In this document: piece after piece, positions 22,756 to 34,094 of the stretch | Position numbering within the stretch: position 1 is the first letter of the stretch | How the letters are laid out: each line of letters opens with the position of its first letter | Assembly: GCF_963576675.1 (NCBI RefSeq) | Contig: NC_088910.1 | Coordinates: forward strand, 25,608,531-25,672,530 | DNA from: Euphorbia lathyris | Lineage: Eukaryota; Streptophyta; Magnoliopsida; Malpighiales; Euphorbiaceae | DNA: 64,000 nt | Direction: 5' to 3' | Notes under the pieces: model-generated | Seen by the model: only the letters and a program-made list of their open reading frames with translations | The model's database searches: none | Told to the model about the DNA's origin: nothing | Translations under genes and position numbers: made by a program

Positions 22756-25237
22756 AAAGGAGGTTTAAGGCAAGGGGACCCATTGTCACCATACCTGTTC
22801 ATAATATGTGCTGAAGTACTGTCCCAAATGATCTACAAGGCGGAAAGAGAGGGGAGAATGCAGGGGTGTAGGGTGTGTAGAGGAGCTCCGGTGGTCTCTC
22901 ATTTGTTTTTTTGCAGACGATAGCTTTCTATTCTTTGGGGCATCAAACGAGGAGGCAGAAGTGGTGCTGAAAATCCTAAAAGACTACGAGAAAGCTTCGG
23001 GTCAGGCAATAAATGTCAATAAATCAGGTATATTTTTTAGCTCTAATGTAACTCAGGGAGTGAGGGAAGGGATTTGTAATCTGTTAGGAGTATGGGATCC
23101 TTTAAATACAGGGAGCTATTTGGGATTGCCTTCATTGATTGGGAGATCGAAGAGGGGAGTTTTTACCTTTTTAATTGACAGGCTGAAGAATAAATTTAAT
23201 AGTTGGAGCTTTAAATTTTTGTCGACTGCTGGAAAGGATGTGCTCCTTAAAACGGTTGTGCAAGCCTTGCCAACTTTTTGTATGAGTACATTCTTACTAC
23301 CGAAATCAATTAGTGAAGAGCTCCAGAAGATGATGAATTCGTTCTGGTGGGGTAAAAAAGAGGATGGGAAAAATAAAATTCATTGGTTTAGGTGGGAGAG
23401 TTTGTGCAGAACCAAAAAGAGTGGTGGGTTGGGATTTAGAGATCTGTACATGTACAATCTGTCGTTACTAGGTAAGCAAGGGTGGAAGCTAGTAGGTAAT
23501 CCGAATACCTTAGTCAGTAGGCTTTTCAAAGCTAAATTTTTTCCAACTGACAATTTCTTGGATGCTAAGCTAGGTACCAATCCTAGTTTCATCTGGAGGG
23601 GAATTTGGAGTTCGATAGAGGTGCTGAAACAGGGAACGAAGTGGGAGGTGGGGAATGGAGAAGTAATAAGGGTGTGGAAAGACCCGTGGGTTGAAAGGGG
23701 AGATCAATTTAATCTAATATTTAGAGGAAGGGGGAATAGGGGAGAGATGAGGGTTAAAGAGCTGTTCGAGGATGACAATCGGAAGTGGGATAGGGGGAAG
23801 CTGGAGATGTTATTTGAAAGGGAGGAGGTGGAGGATATTATAAGAATTATTATCCCCTTAAGAGAAAGAGCTGACAGGCTAGTATGGCAGTATACAAAAA
23901 ATGGACAGTACTCAACAAAATCAGGGTATAAGGTGTTGGAGAGACAGAGGTGGGGAGAGGAACAGGAGGTCGAGTGGAGTAAAGTTTGGGGGATGGATAT
24001 CCCGCCTAGAATTAAATAGTTTGTATGGAAATTATGCTCAAAATGTTTACCAATGAGGTCGGCTTTGCGATCTAGACATCTGTTATTACCTAGCAATTGT
24101 TTGATCTGTGTAACGGACCTCGAATATAGTTGGCACCTGTTTTGTATGTGTCCTTTTGCGGTTATGTGTTGACAGGAAGTGGGTCTAGCGGTACCAGAGG
24201 GAGAATTTGATGATGTAGAGAGCTGGTTTGCGGATTTATGCAGAAAAGAAGATCCTGAGGTGGTTATTAAAGCAATTAGTGCGGTGTATGTTATCTGGCA
24301 GCATCGGAATGACATACTATGGAAAAACCCGCAAAAGAGCGCAAGGGTCAGAGTGGAGGAAGTAAGACAGTACATATGGAATTGGCGAGAAGCGAAGGAA
24401 AGAAGCATGAAGGAGACAGAAATGCGGCAACAGGTGTTAAGGAATTATATGCAAGGTGGAAATGGGGAGAGCGGAGAAGGGGATGAAACGGCAGGAGAAG
24501 GAGAGGGGTTGTCGGACTGGCACACAATAGCAGGTCAGGGCAATTTAATAGCAGGTCAGGGGCGGGGAGGGAGTGATGGAGAGGGACAAAACAGCAGGTC
24601 AGGACGTTATAGGAGAAGGGGACCGAGTGCAGGAAGTGAGAATATCCAACGAGAGAGGGGTTGTGATATACAGCAGCCCGAACTGATCAATGGGCAACAA
24701 CAGAAAAGAAGAGAGGTGTTATGGCAGAGGCCGCGAAGGGGCGTGCTCAAATGTAATATAGACGGAGCCGTTTTTCAAGAGGATGGAAGAAGTGGCTGGG
24801 GGCGGTGATCCGGGATGAGGAAGGGGAGATGATGGCAGGGGCGAGTGGAGTTTTTGAGGGAGTCTACTCTCCGCTGATGGTTGAAAGCTTAGCCTTGCGA
24901 GAAGCGTTACAATGGATGATCGAGCTGGAAATCGAAATAATACAAATAGAGATGGATGCCAAGCTCGTAATTGAGGGAATAATTACAGAGGAGATGAATA
25001 TATCCGCAGTTGGGGACGTGTGGAAAGATTGCAAGGATCTGCTGAGAAATAAGACGTATTCTGTGTCTTACATACCAAGACTAACGAATAGAGTGGCGCA
25101 TCAGATTGCGAGGCGGGCTATTTCCAATGCTGGTTTTTATTCTTTTGTCGATAAGCCGATATGGCTAATTGATGTTTTAGACGATGATTTGATTCATTCA
25201 TTAATATAATTCTTTGGTTCTTTCCTAAAAAAAAAAA
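22756..25237 (+). pseudogene. 5'-truncated L1-type LINE: RT, zf-RVT and RNase H
   Basis: It is flanked by a 14-bp target duplication with one mismatch (AAGAATAACTTTAT at 22742-22755, AAGAATAATTTTAT at 25238-25251) and ends in an A-run. Reading starts inside the reverse transcriptase at GLRQGDPLSPYLF. An extra T shifts the frame just before the catalytic FADD box near 22914. The open frame 22961-24019 holds RT thumb and connection sequence. A TAG at 24017-24019 and a TGA near 24170 interrupt the zf-RVT zinc-knuckle region. The RNase H follows (CNIDGA, VESLALREAL, IEMDAKLVIE, NRVAHQIAR), with a one-base loss in a G-run near 24800 splitting it into two frames. Typical dead plant LINE of about 2.5 kb. 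Confidence 0.92.
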
Positions 25238-25346
25238 AAGAATAATTTTATCCTTAATGTTATAAATGTATAATTATATTCTTAATATTTGTAAGTGAGA
25301 TATTTTATCCCTAACTACAATGGTTATGAAAAAAATAATCAAAGTC

Positions 25347-25776
25347 TGGCTTCGGTGTTTATCTAGATTGGCTAAACAGAAGGATTACCATGGCTCCCTG
25401 GAAAATTAGGCAAGAATGGCTTCAGTGTTTATCTAGATTCTCGAATATGAATTGCAGAGTCACTCATATCTATCGAGAGGGCAATCAGGCGGCAGATCAA
25501 CTTGCCCGTTTTGGCAAGACGGCTACGACTCTTACATGGTGGCATTCGGCTCCTTATTTTTGTCAATCGTCTGTTTTTGACGACCTATGTAATGTTGCTC
25601 ATGTTCGTTTTCCTTAATTTTTCTGTTTTGAATCTTTTTATTTTCCTTTTCCTCCCTTTGTAACTTTCTTTTTTTTTATTAATAATATTTCGGTTGATTT
25701 AGTGTGTTAGGGGTGCCAATCTAGTTGGGATGTCTAGCCACTTAATCGCGTCTCAATCTTTCATGTAAAAAAAAAA
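25347..25776 (+). mobile_element. Second 5'-truncated LINE tail
   Basis: A 10-bp duplication AATCAAAGTC (25337-25346 and 25777-25786) and an A-run at the right end bound a 430-bp insert. The frame 25390-25617 reads as the end of a LINE RNase H (RVTHIYREGNQAADQLARFG). The 5' junction is odd: TGGCTTCGGTGTTTATCTAG at 25347 repeats, with one change, the sequence at 25419. It is a different LINE subfamily from its neighbour. Confidence 0.85.
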
Positions 25777-25786
25777 AATCAAAGTC

Positions 25787-27493
25787 GATAATTAATCAGA
25801 TTCATTTATTTTTAAAAGATGTTCAAGAGCTTTTTTTAATTAAACTTTGAGCTAATAATCTGATAGTAAATTTTTCTATCAATAATAATGATTTATCAAA
25901 TCATATGGTCCAAAGTATAATAAGTATTAACTAATTGAGGTTAATTGAGGTTGCTTTGAGTAATTAAAACTTTCAAATCGTTTAATTTAAAATTTTCAAA
26001 TTCGGATTTTAGTGTAGATAATAAATTTTAATTGGATGAGAATCCGTCTATAAAGATATATTATATTGTAATACCATTTTTATAAAAGGGTGACTATTGT
26101 ATAAATGAATTGAATTAGGGTAAATTATAATTCAAATTATTATTATTACTATATAATGATTTATTTTAGAAGATAGGTTAAGATTATAAAGGTAAATAAA
26201 TGAAAAAAAGAGATAAGTTTAAGTAGGAGTAATCCAATGGATTCATAACCTTGGGATCTACGCAATGCGGGATTAGGTAAAGTTTGTTGTGGATAGGGCC
26301 CACCACTTTCATCCAACCGCTAACTCCCACATTTTTATTATTAATGAAAAAATACACTTAGGTAAATAATTGAATTTTGCAAGTAGCAATTAATTAAGCT
26401 TAATCCCATTTTATTAAAATAAAGAGATCGTATTTATATGAGCAAGTTGGCGGTGATGATGATCATGTTTTGTCATATTACGGAATTCCCATTTGCATTA
26501 TTGGATGTCTATAACATAATCATTGTTCTCACTGTCTCAACTTAACTATGCAAATCAAACCAAATATCTCAGATCTAAAATATATGTATATTATAATATC
26601 CATATCCAAAGATTATATAAAGGTTTCGTGCAACAGATAATTTAATATGTTATGTAACAAATGTAGTCAACGATTCCTTTGTCATTTTCAAGAAATGGTC
26701 AAACCCACTTCATACCTCGGAAATTAACAACTTGGGTTGGTCCAGTTGAAAAACATATATAGTGATGCAATCCCAATTTCAAGTTGGATGAACCAACTTG
26801 GAATATTTGCAGTGCAGGTTGAATTTTATAGGTGAATATCATTTGACTCTGTTAGAGACCATATTATTCATGTCTTCCAACTACTACTGTCATCAAGTCA
26901 ACTGAAAAAAGGTCGTGATGTGAACTTATTTTTCTTGTATAGAGCCAAATTAATCTTATAGGTGAATATCATTTGTCCGCATTAATATCAGGTCAATCCA
27001 AAATTATCTAAAATGTATTCAACCCTAATAATTTGTATTAGGATTCATAGCTTATTCATAAATCCGTGCACTTTTGGCAACACTATTAAAGCATGTAAAA
27101 GTACAAAAGAATATAGTAGTTATTTGAAATATTTGTCTTTTTTTTTCAAATTACAAAATACAACTTCAACATTTGCACGTCATTATAAGTCAATTCTATA
27201 TTTGTTTATAGGTTGGGCTGGCATCAGATCCGGCTCGAGTGAGCGTGATACTTAATTACCTTATCTAACACCAGTACACCCTGCACAATATTCACATCAT
27301 GCTCAGACCGAGCAGGTTCCCGCGTAGAGAACTGATTCTCAAACTCAATCTGTCCAACTAATATACATTTATATTAAAAAATAAATTAAACTTAAACTGT
27401 GATGTAACTATGAACAACAAAAAATTTAATTAATTAATTCTACAAAACTGAACAAACATACATTTAACAACATAATAAAAAAATTAAATTTAA

Positions 27494-27535
<42 letters not shown>

Positions 27536-28639
27536 GCGGGCAGACAAATCTCAAGTCCAACAAATTTTAGTGCAAACTTGAGCGGGTCATACAAGGGCTG
27601 AACGGGCTCAAACTTTTAAAATAAATTTCAAACCCAACTATTTTATGTATACATTTGAGTAGATTCAACTCAGACCAGTTATCAAATATACATGTTCAAA
27701 TCTAACCCATGAAAAATCTAACCCATGAAAAGTAGACTCAGGCTGGCTGACTAGATAGGGGGCCCAAAAACAGGACTTACCAATCATAATTCAACCTAAA
27801 ATCTATTTAGTAAAACACTAACCCATTTGTTTCGTGTTCGTGCATTACGAGGGATAGGGATAAATGTTTGGTATTTGATGGGAGATAGGGATAAGGATAA
27901 ATGCTGGGATAGGGATAAAATAAAAATAAGATAGTTAAGAATTATAAATCCATATTTGTTTTGTTGGATATGGATAGGAGGCATCAAGTAGTAGTAACCG
28001 TGCTAAAAGCAACTAAATGTTTTAGCTATTTACAGGTGAAGTAGCTAAGAACTTGCATGCACACACCTCATGTTCCTATCATACACTATTGCAGAAGGAG
28101 AATGTATCAAAGAAGTTCAAAATGCACATCCAACATACATTCTCCAGTTTGATTTTGTGGGTGAAAAATATTCTATAATAAACAAAAAGAAGAATTGAAT
28201 TTGTTACAGATCATCATCAACTCATCAAGTTTGTCAAATATGTACATACTACAAAGGATGCCACAAAGGCTCTGAAAACAGTAGTTAGAATTTCATACCA
28301 GAATGCATTATTGCATTGACAGCATCTGGCTCACCTGCAAAATCAAGTTTGAATTTCCCCTGCTTCAACAGATAACCAGACATGGCAGCCGGGAGAAAAC
28401 AAATGTAACTCTTCTATTGTAAAACATCCAAAAGATTGATAAGAGAAACTTTATATTCTCACTTTAATATCCCAATTCCATGTGAGATCCTTTTCTCATG
28501 CCCCCAATGAGTAAGATTCCGTTTACAGCCCGAAAATCTCCAAGGGATGATCAAAAGTTTCAATGATCACAAAGGGAATATGATCGTCAGAGGAACCATT
28601 GGGATTCAACTAGAACATGTAACTCCAAACACTTTTGAA
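25787..28639. other. AT-rich intergenic DNA with an (AT)n microsatellite
   Basis: No gene is recognised. 27496-27530 is an (AT)17 tract. A phrase of about 20 bases (ATAGGTGAATATCATTTG) occurs at about 26829 and 26958. About 28140-28639 is probably the 3' flank and UTR of the PORR gene read on the minus strand. Confidence 0.5.
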
Positions 28640-30040
28640 TTACTTAGTTACACGAGCATCCTCTGCATCAACAATGTCAACATCATCATCATCCTCGCCA
28701 ATAAAATCAGAACCCATGTCGCTACCTGATTCCGAGTTCAAATCATACTCCACGCCCCCTTCTTGTTCATCTTTGTCATCATCAAAACCATTTTCCATAT
28801 GCCCACTTCCAAATGGATCCATCTCATCATCTCTACTATCTCTCCTATAGCTAACCAACTCTCTGTCAATTTTCGCCTTCCTCGGACTTGTTAACACCAA
28901 CTCACCCAATTTCCTCCTTGCCAAATACAAATCATTTGGCTCCACCAGTTCCCCCCTTCTATAACCCTCCCGGAGGAACACTGTGTGCAGCTTCCCAAGA
29001 TTGCCTCTAGTTGAAACATAAAATATCCCCTGATGTTGAAGGCAAAACTCCTTCAACTTTTTAGGCAAATTCATTGCCATCCTAAAATGTGCTATCCTCT
29101 CTAAAGTGATTTTCTTTTCCACTGTCAATGACAGTAACTCATGAATAGTTGCTACTGCCCTCTTCTCCATCCTCTTCTGAGCTTCAATTGACCTCAAATC
29201 GTAACCCGAAATATCCTCATAAGGCGACCAATAAGGAGTCCTTTGCCATTTCCACACTGCTATTCTGTAATACTTTCCTATCTTAAACCCAGGTGGGAAA
29301 TTGATTATAAAAGAAAATCTTTTATCCTCTTCACCTGTTCCTCTTTCTCTGTATTCTCTCTCTCTAGCTTTCTCTATGGCACAAACAGCTAATTTGGGAT
29401 CTCTATCAACAATCTGAATGTACTTATTCCTAGTTTCTGCAGCATCAATTAATCTAAAATATTGGGGATTTTTAAGAACTACTGAATATTCAAAATCATC
29501 AGGCAACCCAAATTCTGACCTGGCAATTCGAACATGCTCCAAACGGAGGCGACCTGTGTTGGACATCATAACCAATTTCCTCAAGCGAGTCACAGCTTCG
29601 GGTATCTGAGCAATCAAAGCCTCCTTTTCTTGTTGAATTTGAAGAAGGGCTTTTCGGGTTAATCGACAATAGAGGGTACGTTGAACAGGGTGTTCATAGA
29701 CTTCGAAGACGTGAGGGAATTTGAGTATAAAAGCGCCGGCCTCGTACTGCTTAAAGCCGAGGCGGCGAGCAAGATTGTCAAGGCGAGAGGTTTGTATTGT
29801 TTGATTGGGTTGAGAAAGAATTAAGGACTGGAACTTGGTGACCTTACGGGTTTTCTTCTCGATTTCCATGTAATTGTCGTAGCCATGATCGCGTACTCGC
29901 AGCTGCTTTTTGGGAATAGAGGTGGATTGGGACATTGATTTGGTGAAAATGAGGTTGTAGATGGTGGATTGCATAGATTTAAGGTTTTTAGTATTGGAAT
30001 TCAGGAGATTAAAGGAAATGAAGATGCGCATTTTGGACAC
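28640..30040 (-). CDS. PORR-domain organelle RNA-binding protein (WTF1/RPD1 family)
   Basis: One uninterrupted frame of 466 residues with no introns. After a basic, hydrophobic N-terminus (residues 1-45; organelle targeting likely, mitochondrial by composition) comes the PORR module, about 50-390: RVRDHGYDNYMEIEKKTRK, LDNLARRLGFKQYEAGAFI, KFPHVFEVYEHP, VVLKNPQYFRL, FPPGFKIGKYYR, PYWSPYEDISGYD, GIFYVSTRGN. PORR proteins bind group II introns and help splice them in plastids or mitochondria. The last 60 residues are strongly acidic (runs of D and E), a common low-complexity tail in this family. A second ATG (MQSTIYN) at residue 23 could also serve as start; the first is chosen because the frame is open and the leader stays basic. 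Which WTF paralogue it matches cannot be settled by eye. It looks intact. Confidence 0.92.
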   Translation of the reverse strand: MSKMRIFISFNLLNSNTKNLKSMQSTIYNLIFTKSMSQSTSIPKKQLRVRDHGYDNYMEIEKKTRKVTKFQSLILSQPNQTIQTSRLDNLARRLGFKQYEAGAFILKFPHVFEVYEHPVQRTLYCRLTRKALLQIQQEKEALIAQIPEAVTRLRKLVMMSNTGRLRLEHVRIARSEFGLPDDFEYSVVLKNPQYFRLIDAAETRNKYIQIVDRDPKLAVCAIEKAREREYRERGTGEEDKRFSFIINFPPGFKIGKYYRIAVWKWQRTPYWSPYEDISGYDLRSIEAQKRMEKRAVATIHELLSLTVEKKITLERIAHFRMAMNLPKKLKEFCLQHQGIFYVSTRGNLGKLHTVFLREGYRRGELVEPNDLYLARRKLGELVLTSPRKAKIDRELVSYRRDSRDDEMDPFGSGHMENGFDDDKDEQEGGVEYDLNSESGSDMGSDFIGEDDDDVDIVDAEDARVTK

Positions 30041-31299
30041 TGATGGAATTGGATATCCAGGGTTTAGGGTTTTTCACAGAGAAAAATGAGGTGAAGAAAA
30101 ATCAAAATTTTGGATGAATGGAGTCATGAAGGTCATATACAAGGCCTTTGATAGTGAAGATAGAGGTGAAGATAGAGGCTTGGGGGTTGAAATTTGAAAC
30201 TGAAGCCCAGACCAGAAGTAATTGTTACTTATTTAGTTCATAAAAATTATTTTATTTATTACTAGATGAAACCAAATAAAGAGTTGGAGATCTGGCACGC
30301 GGTGTGAGACGAATTTTCTTCCTTTCACATGGCGTGCGTTGCGCTAATTCCGTGTTCTCTGTCTGTCTCGTGTATTTGTGTGTATCTTTCAAGTCTGTAA
30401 AATATAACTATAAAATCCGAGATTACTTGATTTATTTATTTATATTTAATTGCAATGAAACGAGGCTCGGAATATTCAATTTAATTAAAAGTACGCATCT
30501 TTATTATACCTCATTGATTTATTGAATTATGCAAAACATCATTATTAGCTCAAAAATAAACTGTAATTCACCTAAAAAGATAGGGATAAAACGGCCATAT
30601 CAAAGGTCGGTGAAGTTGTTACATATGCTTCATGTTACAAATTGGTTGATGTTCATTATTAACTGATTAATCTTGTGTGTTTGCTTGACATATATGCACA
30701 ACTAAATAGGAATGAACTGATTAAGCTTATTTGTTTGTTTGTAAGGTAGCATATCTACCATTAACCTTGGTGTGGTTAGATGTCTTCTGGTTCGACTACT
30801 TGAAGTGAAACAATTGCCTTGTTGATTTATCTACCTTGTAGTCTTACATCCCAGTTGCATAGCATTGTCTGTGGGTAGCATAACATGCCAAACAATGCAT
30901 AGATGTTCAAAAATTGTCATATGGAAGAAATCCATTAGGTTTCCTGTTTCAATTTCTGGGTTCAATACTTAGACGTAGAAGAAGTTTGCACATATCAATT
31001 TGATGGATAATCTGATTGGGGTAGGGGATTGAATGAAATAGCAAAGCTTAATGGCAACATGCTCAAGAGTTCATGTTTCAGAAGTAGATCAATCTCTATT
31101 TCAAAACATAACAATTTCTATGGTTTCACTTGCATATAGATTTGTATTTTGAAATAAGATTAAGTTATGCATTACACGAAATCTAAAAAAAAGCCTATAT
31201 CCACATGCTAGGCAAAAAAGTTAGGCAGCACACACTTTAAAACTAAGGGGAACTTAATCTTCGAGTTGCGGTACTGCTTAATGCTCTCCCTTTTGCACA
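30041..31299. other. Intergenic space between the PORR gene and the E2-like relic
   Basis: The first 100-200 bases left of 30240 are the PORR promoter and leader on the minus strand. The rest is AT-rich and without domain-like frames or element termini. Confidence 0.45.
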
Positions 31300-32008
31300 T
31301 CATGCCCCCATTGCATGCTCTTCCCTCCATCTCCGGGCAGTTTCATCGTATTCTGCCTTGTTGTTGTATTGCACAGCAACTGGTTCCTGCTATGGATATG
31401 GACTCTCAATGTAAGGCTCTATCAGCAGGTCATATATATGCCACAACAGCTAATAGATGAATATATAAATTAGATGGAAACATGGATTTTAGATGGACCA
31501 AAGACATAGATAAGAACTAACCATGGCAGTTGGAAAGGAAGGGGTATAACAAGTTGGGGAAGAGAGACCAGCCCTTGGGGACTAACATTAGGATGATAAA
31601 TCATAGTCCTGAAGATAAAATGGGAATAGGAATAGGTTAATCAGTGTATATATATGTGTGCATGCTACTATATGTAATATTACTACTGAATGTTTAATGA
31701 GCTTTGTGATATTACAATTGGAGGTCTAGCTGGAAACTCTAGAGGGTAGCAGATGTGTATTTTGAATACACCTTCTTCATAGGGGGTGTACTTGGGGCCT
31801 TTGATAGTGAATGCCCAGTTTAACAGGTGAATATCCGAAGGTCCTGCACGAATATAAAAAATTGAGAAGAAGAAATGCAGTAAGAAGAAGTCTGCAAAAG
31901 TATGTTTACTGAGATACCTTCAATACTAATAAGCCATCTTAACGACTCATGAGCGAGGCTGCACAAGTCCAACGAAATTCGTCTCTGCAGAACTTCAAGT
32001 GTAGCCAT
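31300..32008 (-). pseudogene. E2 ubiquitin-conjugating-enzyme-like gene, decayed
   Basis: Four exon-like blocks on the minus strand: 31918-32008 (MATLEVLQRRI.., donor G|GTATC), about 31690-31843 (acceptor GTGCAG), 31522-31608 and 31300-31449. They follow the UBC fold in order: N-terminal helix, NWAFTIKGPKYTPYEEGVF, YPLEFPARPPIV, IYHPNV, then DLLIEPYIESPYP and a C-terminal helix EYDETARRWREEHAMG. The HPN motif is present. The residue eight after its Asn, where E2 enzymes have catalytic Cys, is Ser (PQGLVSLP). Splice phases between blocks 2 and 3 do not fit and a TAG follows ESPYP in block 4. I therefore call a pseudogene; a catalytically dead E2 variant with other splicing is possible. The E2 resemblance is firm, activity unlikely. 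Confidence 0.7.
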
Positions 32009-32264
32009 TTACTGGTATGCTATTTTCTTTGAATGTTTTTAAGATTAAGGCAAACCTCAAAGTAGAAACAAGGTTCTATTTATAATGGGTTAGGGATGGA
32101 AAAGTTAAAGGTCGCGCTGAAGATGAATCAGTGGTGTGTACTATTGTGTCAGGTTTATTTGCTTTGGAATTGTGGATTATTTGCCTAATTAATGATTGCT
32201 TTTGTAGATAAACAGGACATTTGGGGATTTCTTTTTTAGGGAATGAAGACTACTCTTTATTATG
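32009..32264. other. Flank of the E2-like relic
   Basis: Short spacer with possible leader of the E2-like relic on the minus strand. It ends at the TAATT target site of the copia element (32265-32269). Confidence 0.4.
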
Positions 32265-32269
32265 TAATT

Positions 32270-33643
32270 TGTTGGTCCCGTGTAACGTAATAGGATTAGT
32301 TCCAAGGGGGGGTTAGGAAATAATATAATTTTTTCGCTTAATAATGCTGACTTAATTGAATGTTTGATAATTTACCTTAGTTTCAGGTCAGCAAGGTTGA
32401 GTGTGGTGTGAGACAGCTTTAATCAGATACTGACTAGAGTTGTTTCAGTTGTGAGTTAGGAAGTAACACTTAAGTCAGTTTCCAACTCAGCACTCATTAC
32501 TCAGCTTCAGCTTGTATAGATTATTTACTGAGTAATTTTAAGCAAGCAACACATACATATACATGTCAAGAGAAAGGGTTAGAAGTTACTCAGCAGACTT
32601 ATCCTGGTTCGGCCGCTCCGCCTACGTCTAGTCCCCGAAATCCTTCCGAGCTTTTTCAATCCTCTACTGAGCTCTTTAAAGGTAGAGCACAAACCTTTTA
32701 CAATAGCAACTAAGTATGCAAGAGTATCATCCTCTATTCGTCTACTCAATCCTATCTACCACTGAATACTATAACCGAGTACTCAGCTTCTCTCTACCAC
32801 TGAGTACTATAACTGAGTACTCAGCTTCTCTAACCTTTTACAAATGATACAAGAATTGTTCTCACTAAACAAAGAACACTTTAGATGAATAAAATCACTC
32901 TAGACTTTTACACAATGATTTGAGTTTGGTGTAAGAGCTTGCTTTTTCTTTTCAGACAGCTTCTATTTTGGATTTTGACTTAGTGTAGATTTGCTTGTCT
33001 GTTTGTATGTCTTGTTTTTTATCCAAGTGATGAATTGGCCTTTTTATAGCAATCTTTGGGGTGCCAATGATTTGAATTCCGATATAGCCGTTGTGGGAAA
33101 ACGGTCTCATTTCGTCATCACGTGGTCAGCTTTCAAAGCTGCAAGCCAATCCTATCTTCTATTTTAGACAGGTGCCAGGTTTGTCTTCTTATGCCATATT
33201 TGTCTTCTTACGCTAGGTTTGTCTTCTAGCAAAAGTCAGATGGTCCATGCGTCTCGAAAAGGTCCTTAAGACGGATTTCTGAGGCTTCTGATTTGTTTCA
33301 GAAATCTGTCAAACCTTGTCTTCCAAGTTGACGGATCATTGACGCTGACCTAACTACTCAGCTTGACTCAGCGGCTTCGCCCTTAAGCTATTCTGAAGAA
33401 GACATATCTTTCACAAAGCTGAGTTGCATTCTACTCAGCTTCTGCTATGTGACTTGCTGTTGCTGACTTTGTCTTGTCTTTCTTTTATAGACTTTCAGTT
33501 CCTGTTCTCGTTAGTTAACTTACTCAACATTGAACAAACACATTAGTACAATTAAATCAAAGCACTTAAATATAATTGTTTAATCATGGAATTAACTTAA
33601 ATAATTTTGTCAAATCAAAATCATGTGGAAAGGTGTTTCAACA
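32270..33643 (-). repeat. 3' LTR of the copia element
   Basis: 1374 bp, TGTTGGTCCC at the left and GGTGTTTCAACA at the right. It pairs with 54179-55557. It contains repeated words such as GAGTACTCAGCTTCTCT around 32785-32830. Confidence 0.93.
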
Positions 33644-33657
33644 AACTCCCCCATTTT
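33644..33657 (-). other. Polypurine tract of the copia element
   Basis: On the minus strand AAAATGGGGGAGTT abuts the 3' LTR start TGTTGAAACACC. This is the usual plus-strand primer position. Confidence 0.85.
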
Positions 33658-34094
33658 GATGTTGGATCTACTGACTTAGTTCAACTCTAAACCTTCTAAG
33701 ATCTAATCGAGTGAAGCTAAGGCTTGAATCCACTGACTTAGTTCAATTCTAAACCTTCTAAGATTTAATCAAAATGAGTCTAAGGTCAGCTTCAGAGGAA
33801 GGTCAATACTTGGAACATTTTAACATTACTCAGTTTTGATACTTAGTTAAGTTCAGGTGTCAGAGTTGAGGTATATTGAGTATATTTCACATGTTTAATT
33901 TCTATGTTCACAAGTTTTAATTTGTTGTTGTTCAATGAGTAGTCATATGAGAAAGGTCATCACATAAACACAGCATATAAGCATTATATATAAAGACAGT
34001 TTGTAGAATAAATGCTTGTATATAGATATACTCAGTCCAACAAAGAAGCATGCCATATAAAAACACAAGTTACAAGCTAAGACTATTGCTAGTT

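Noticed and set aside
23704..24408. 234-residue minus-strand frame
   Set aside because: Antisense shadow of the LINE RT/zf-RVT region, which has clear domain motifs on the plus strand.
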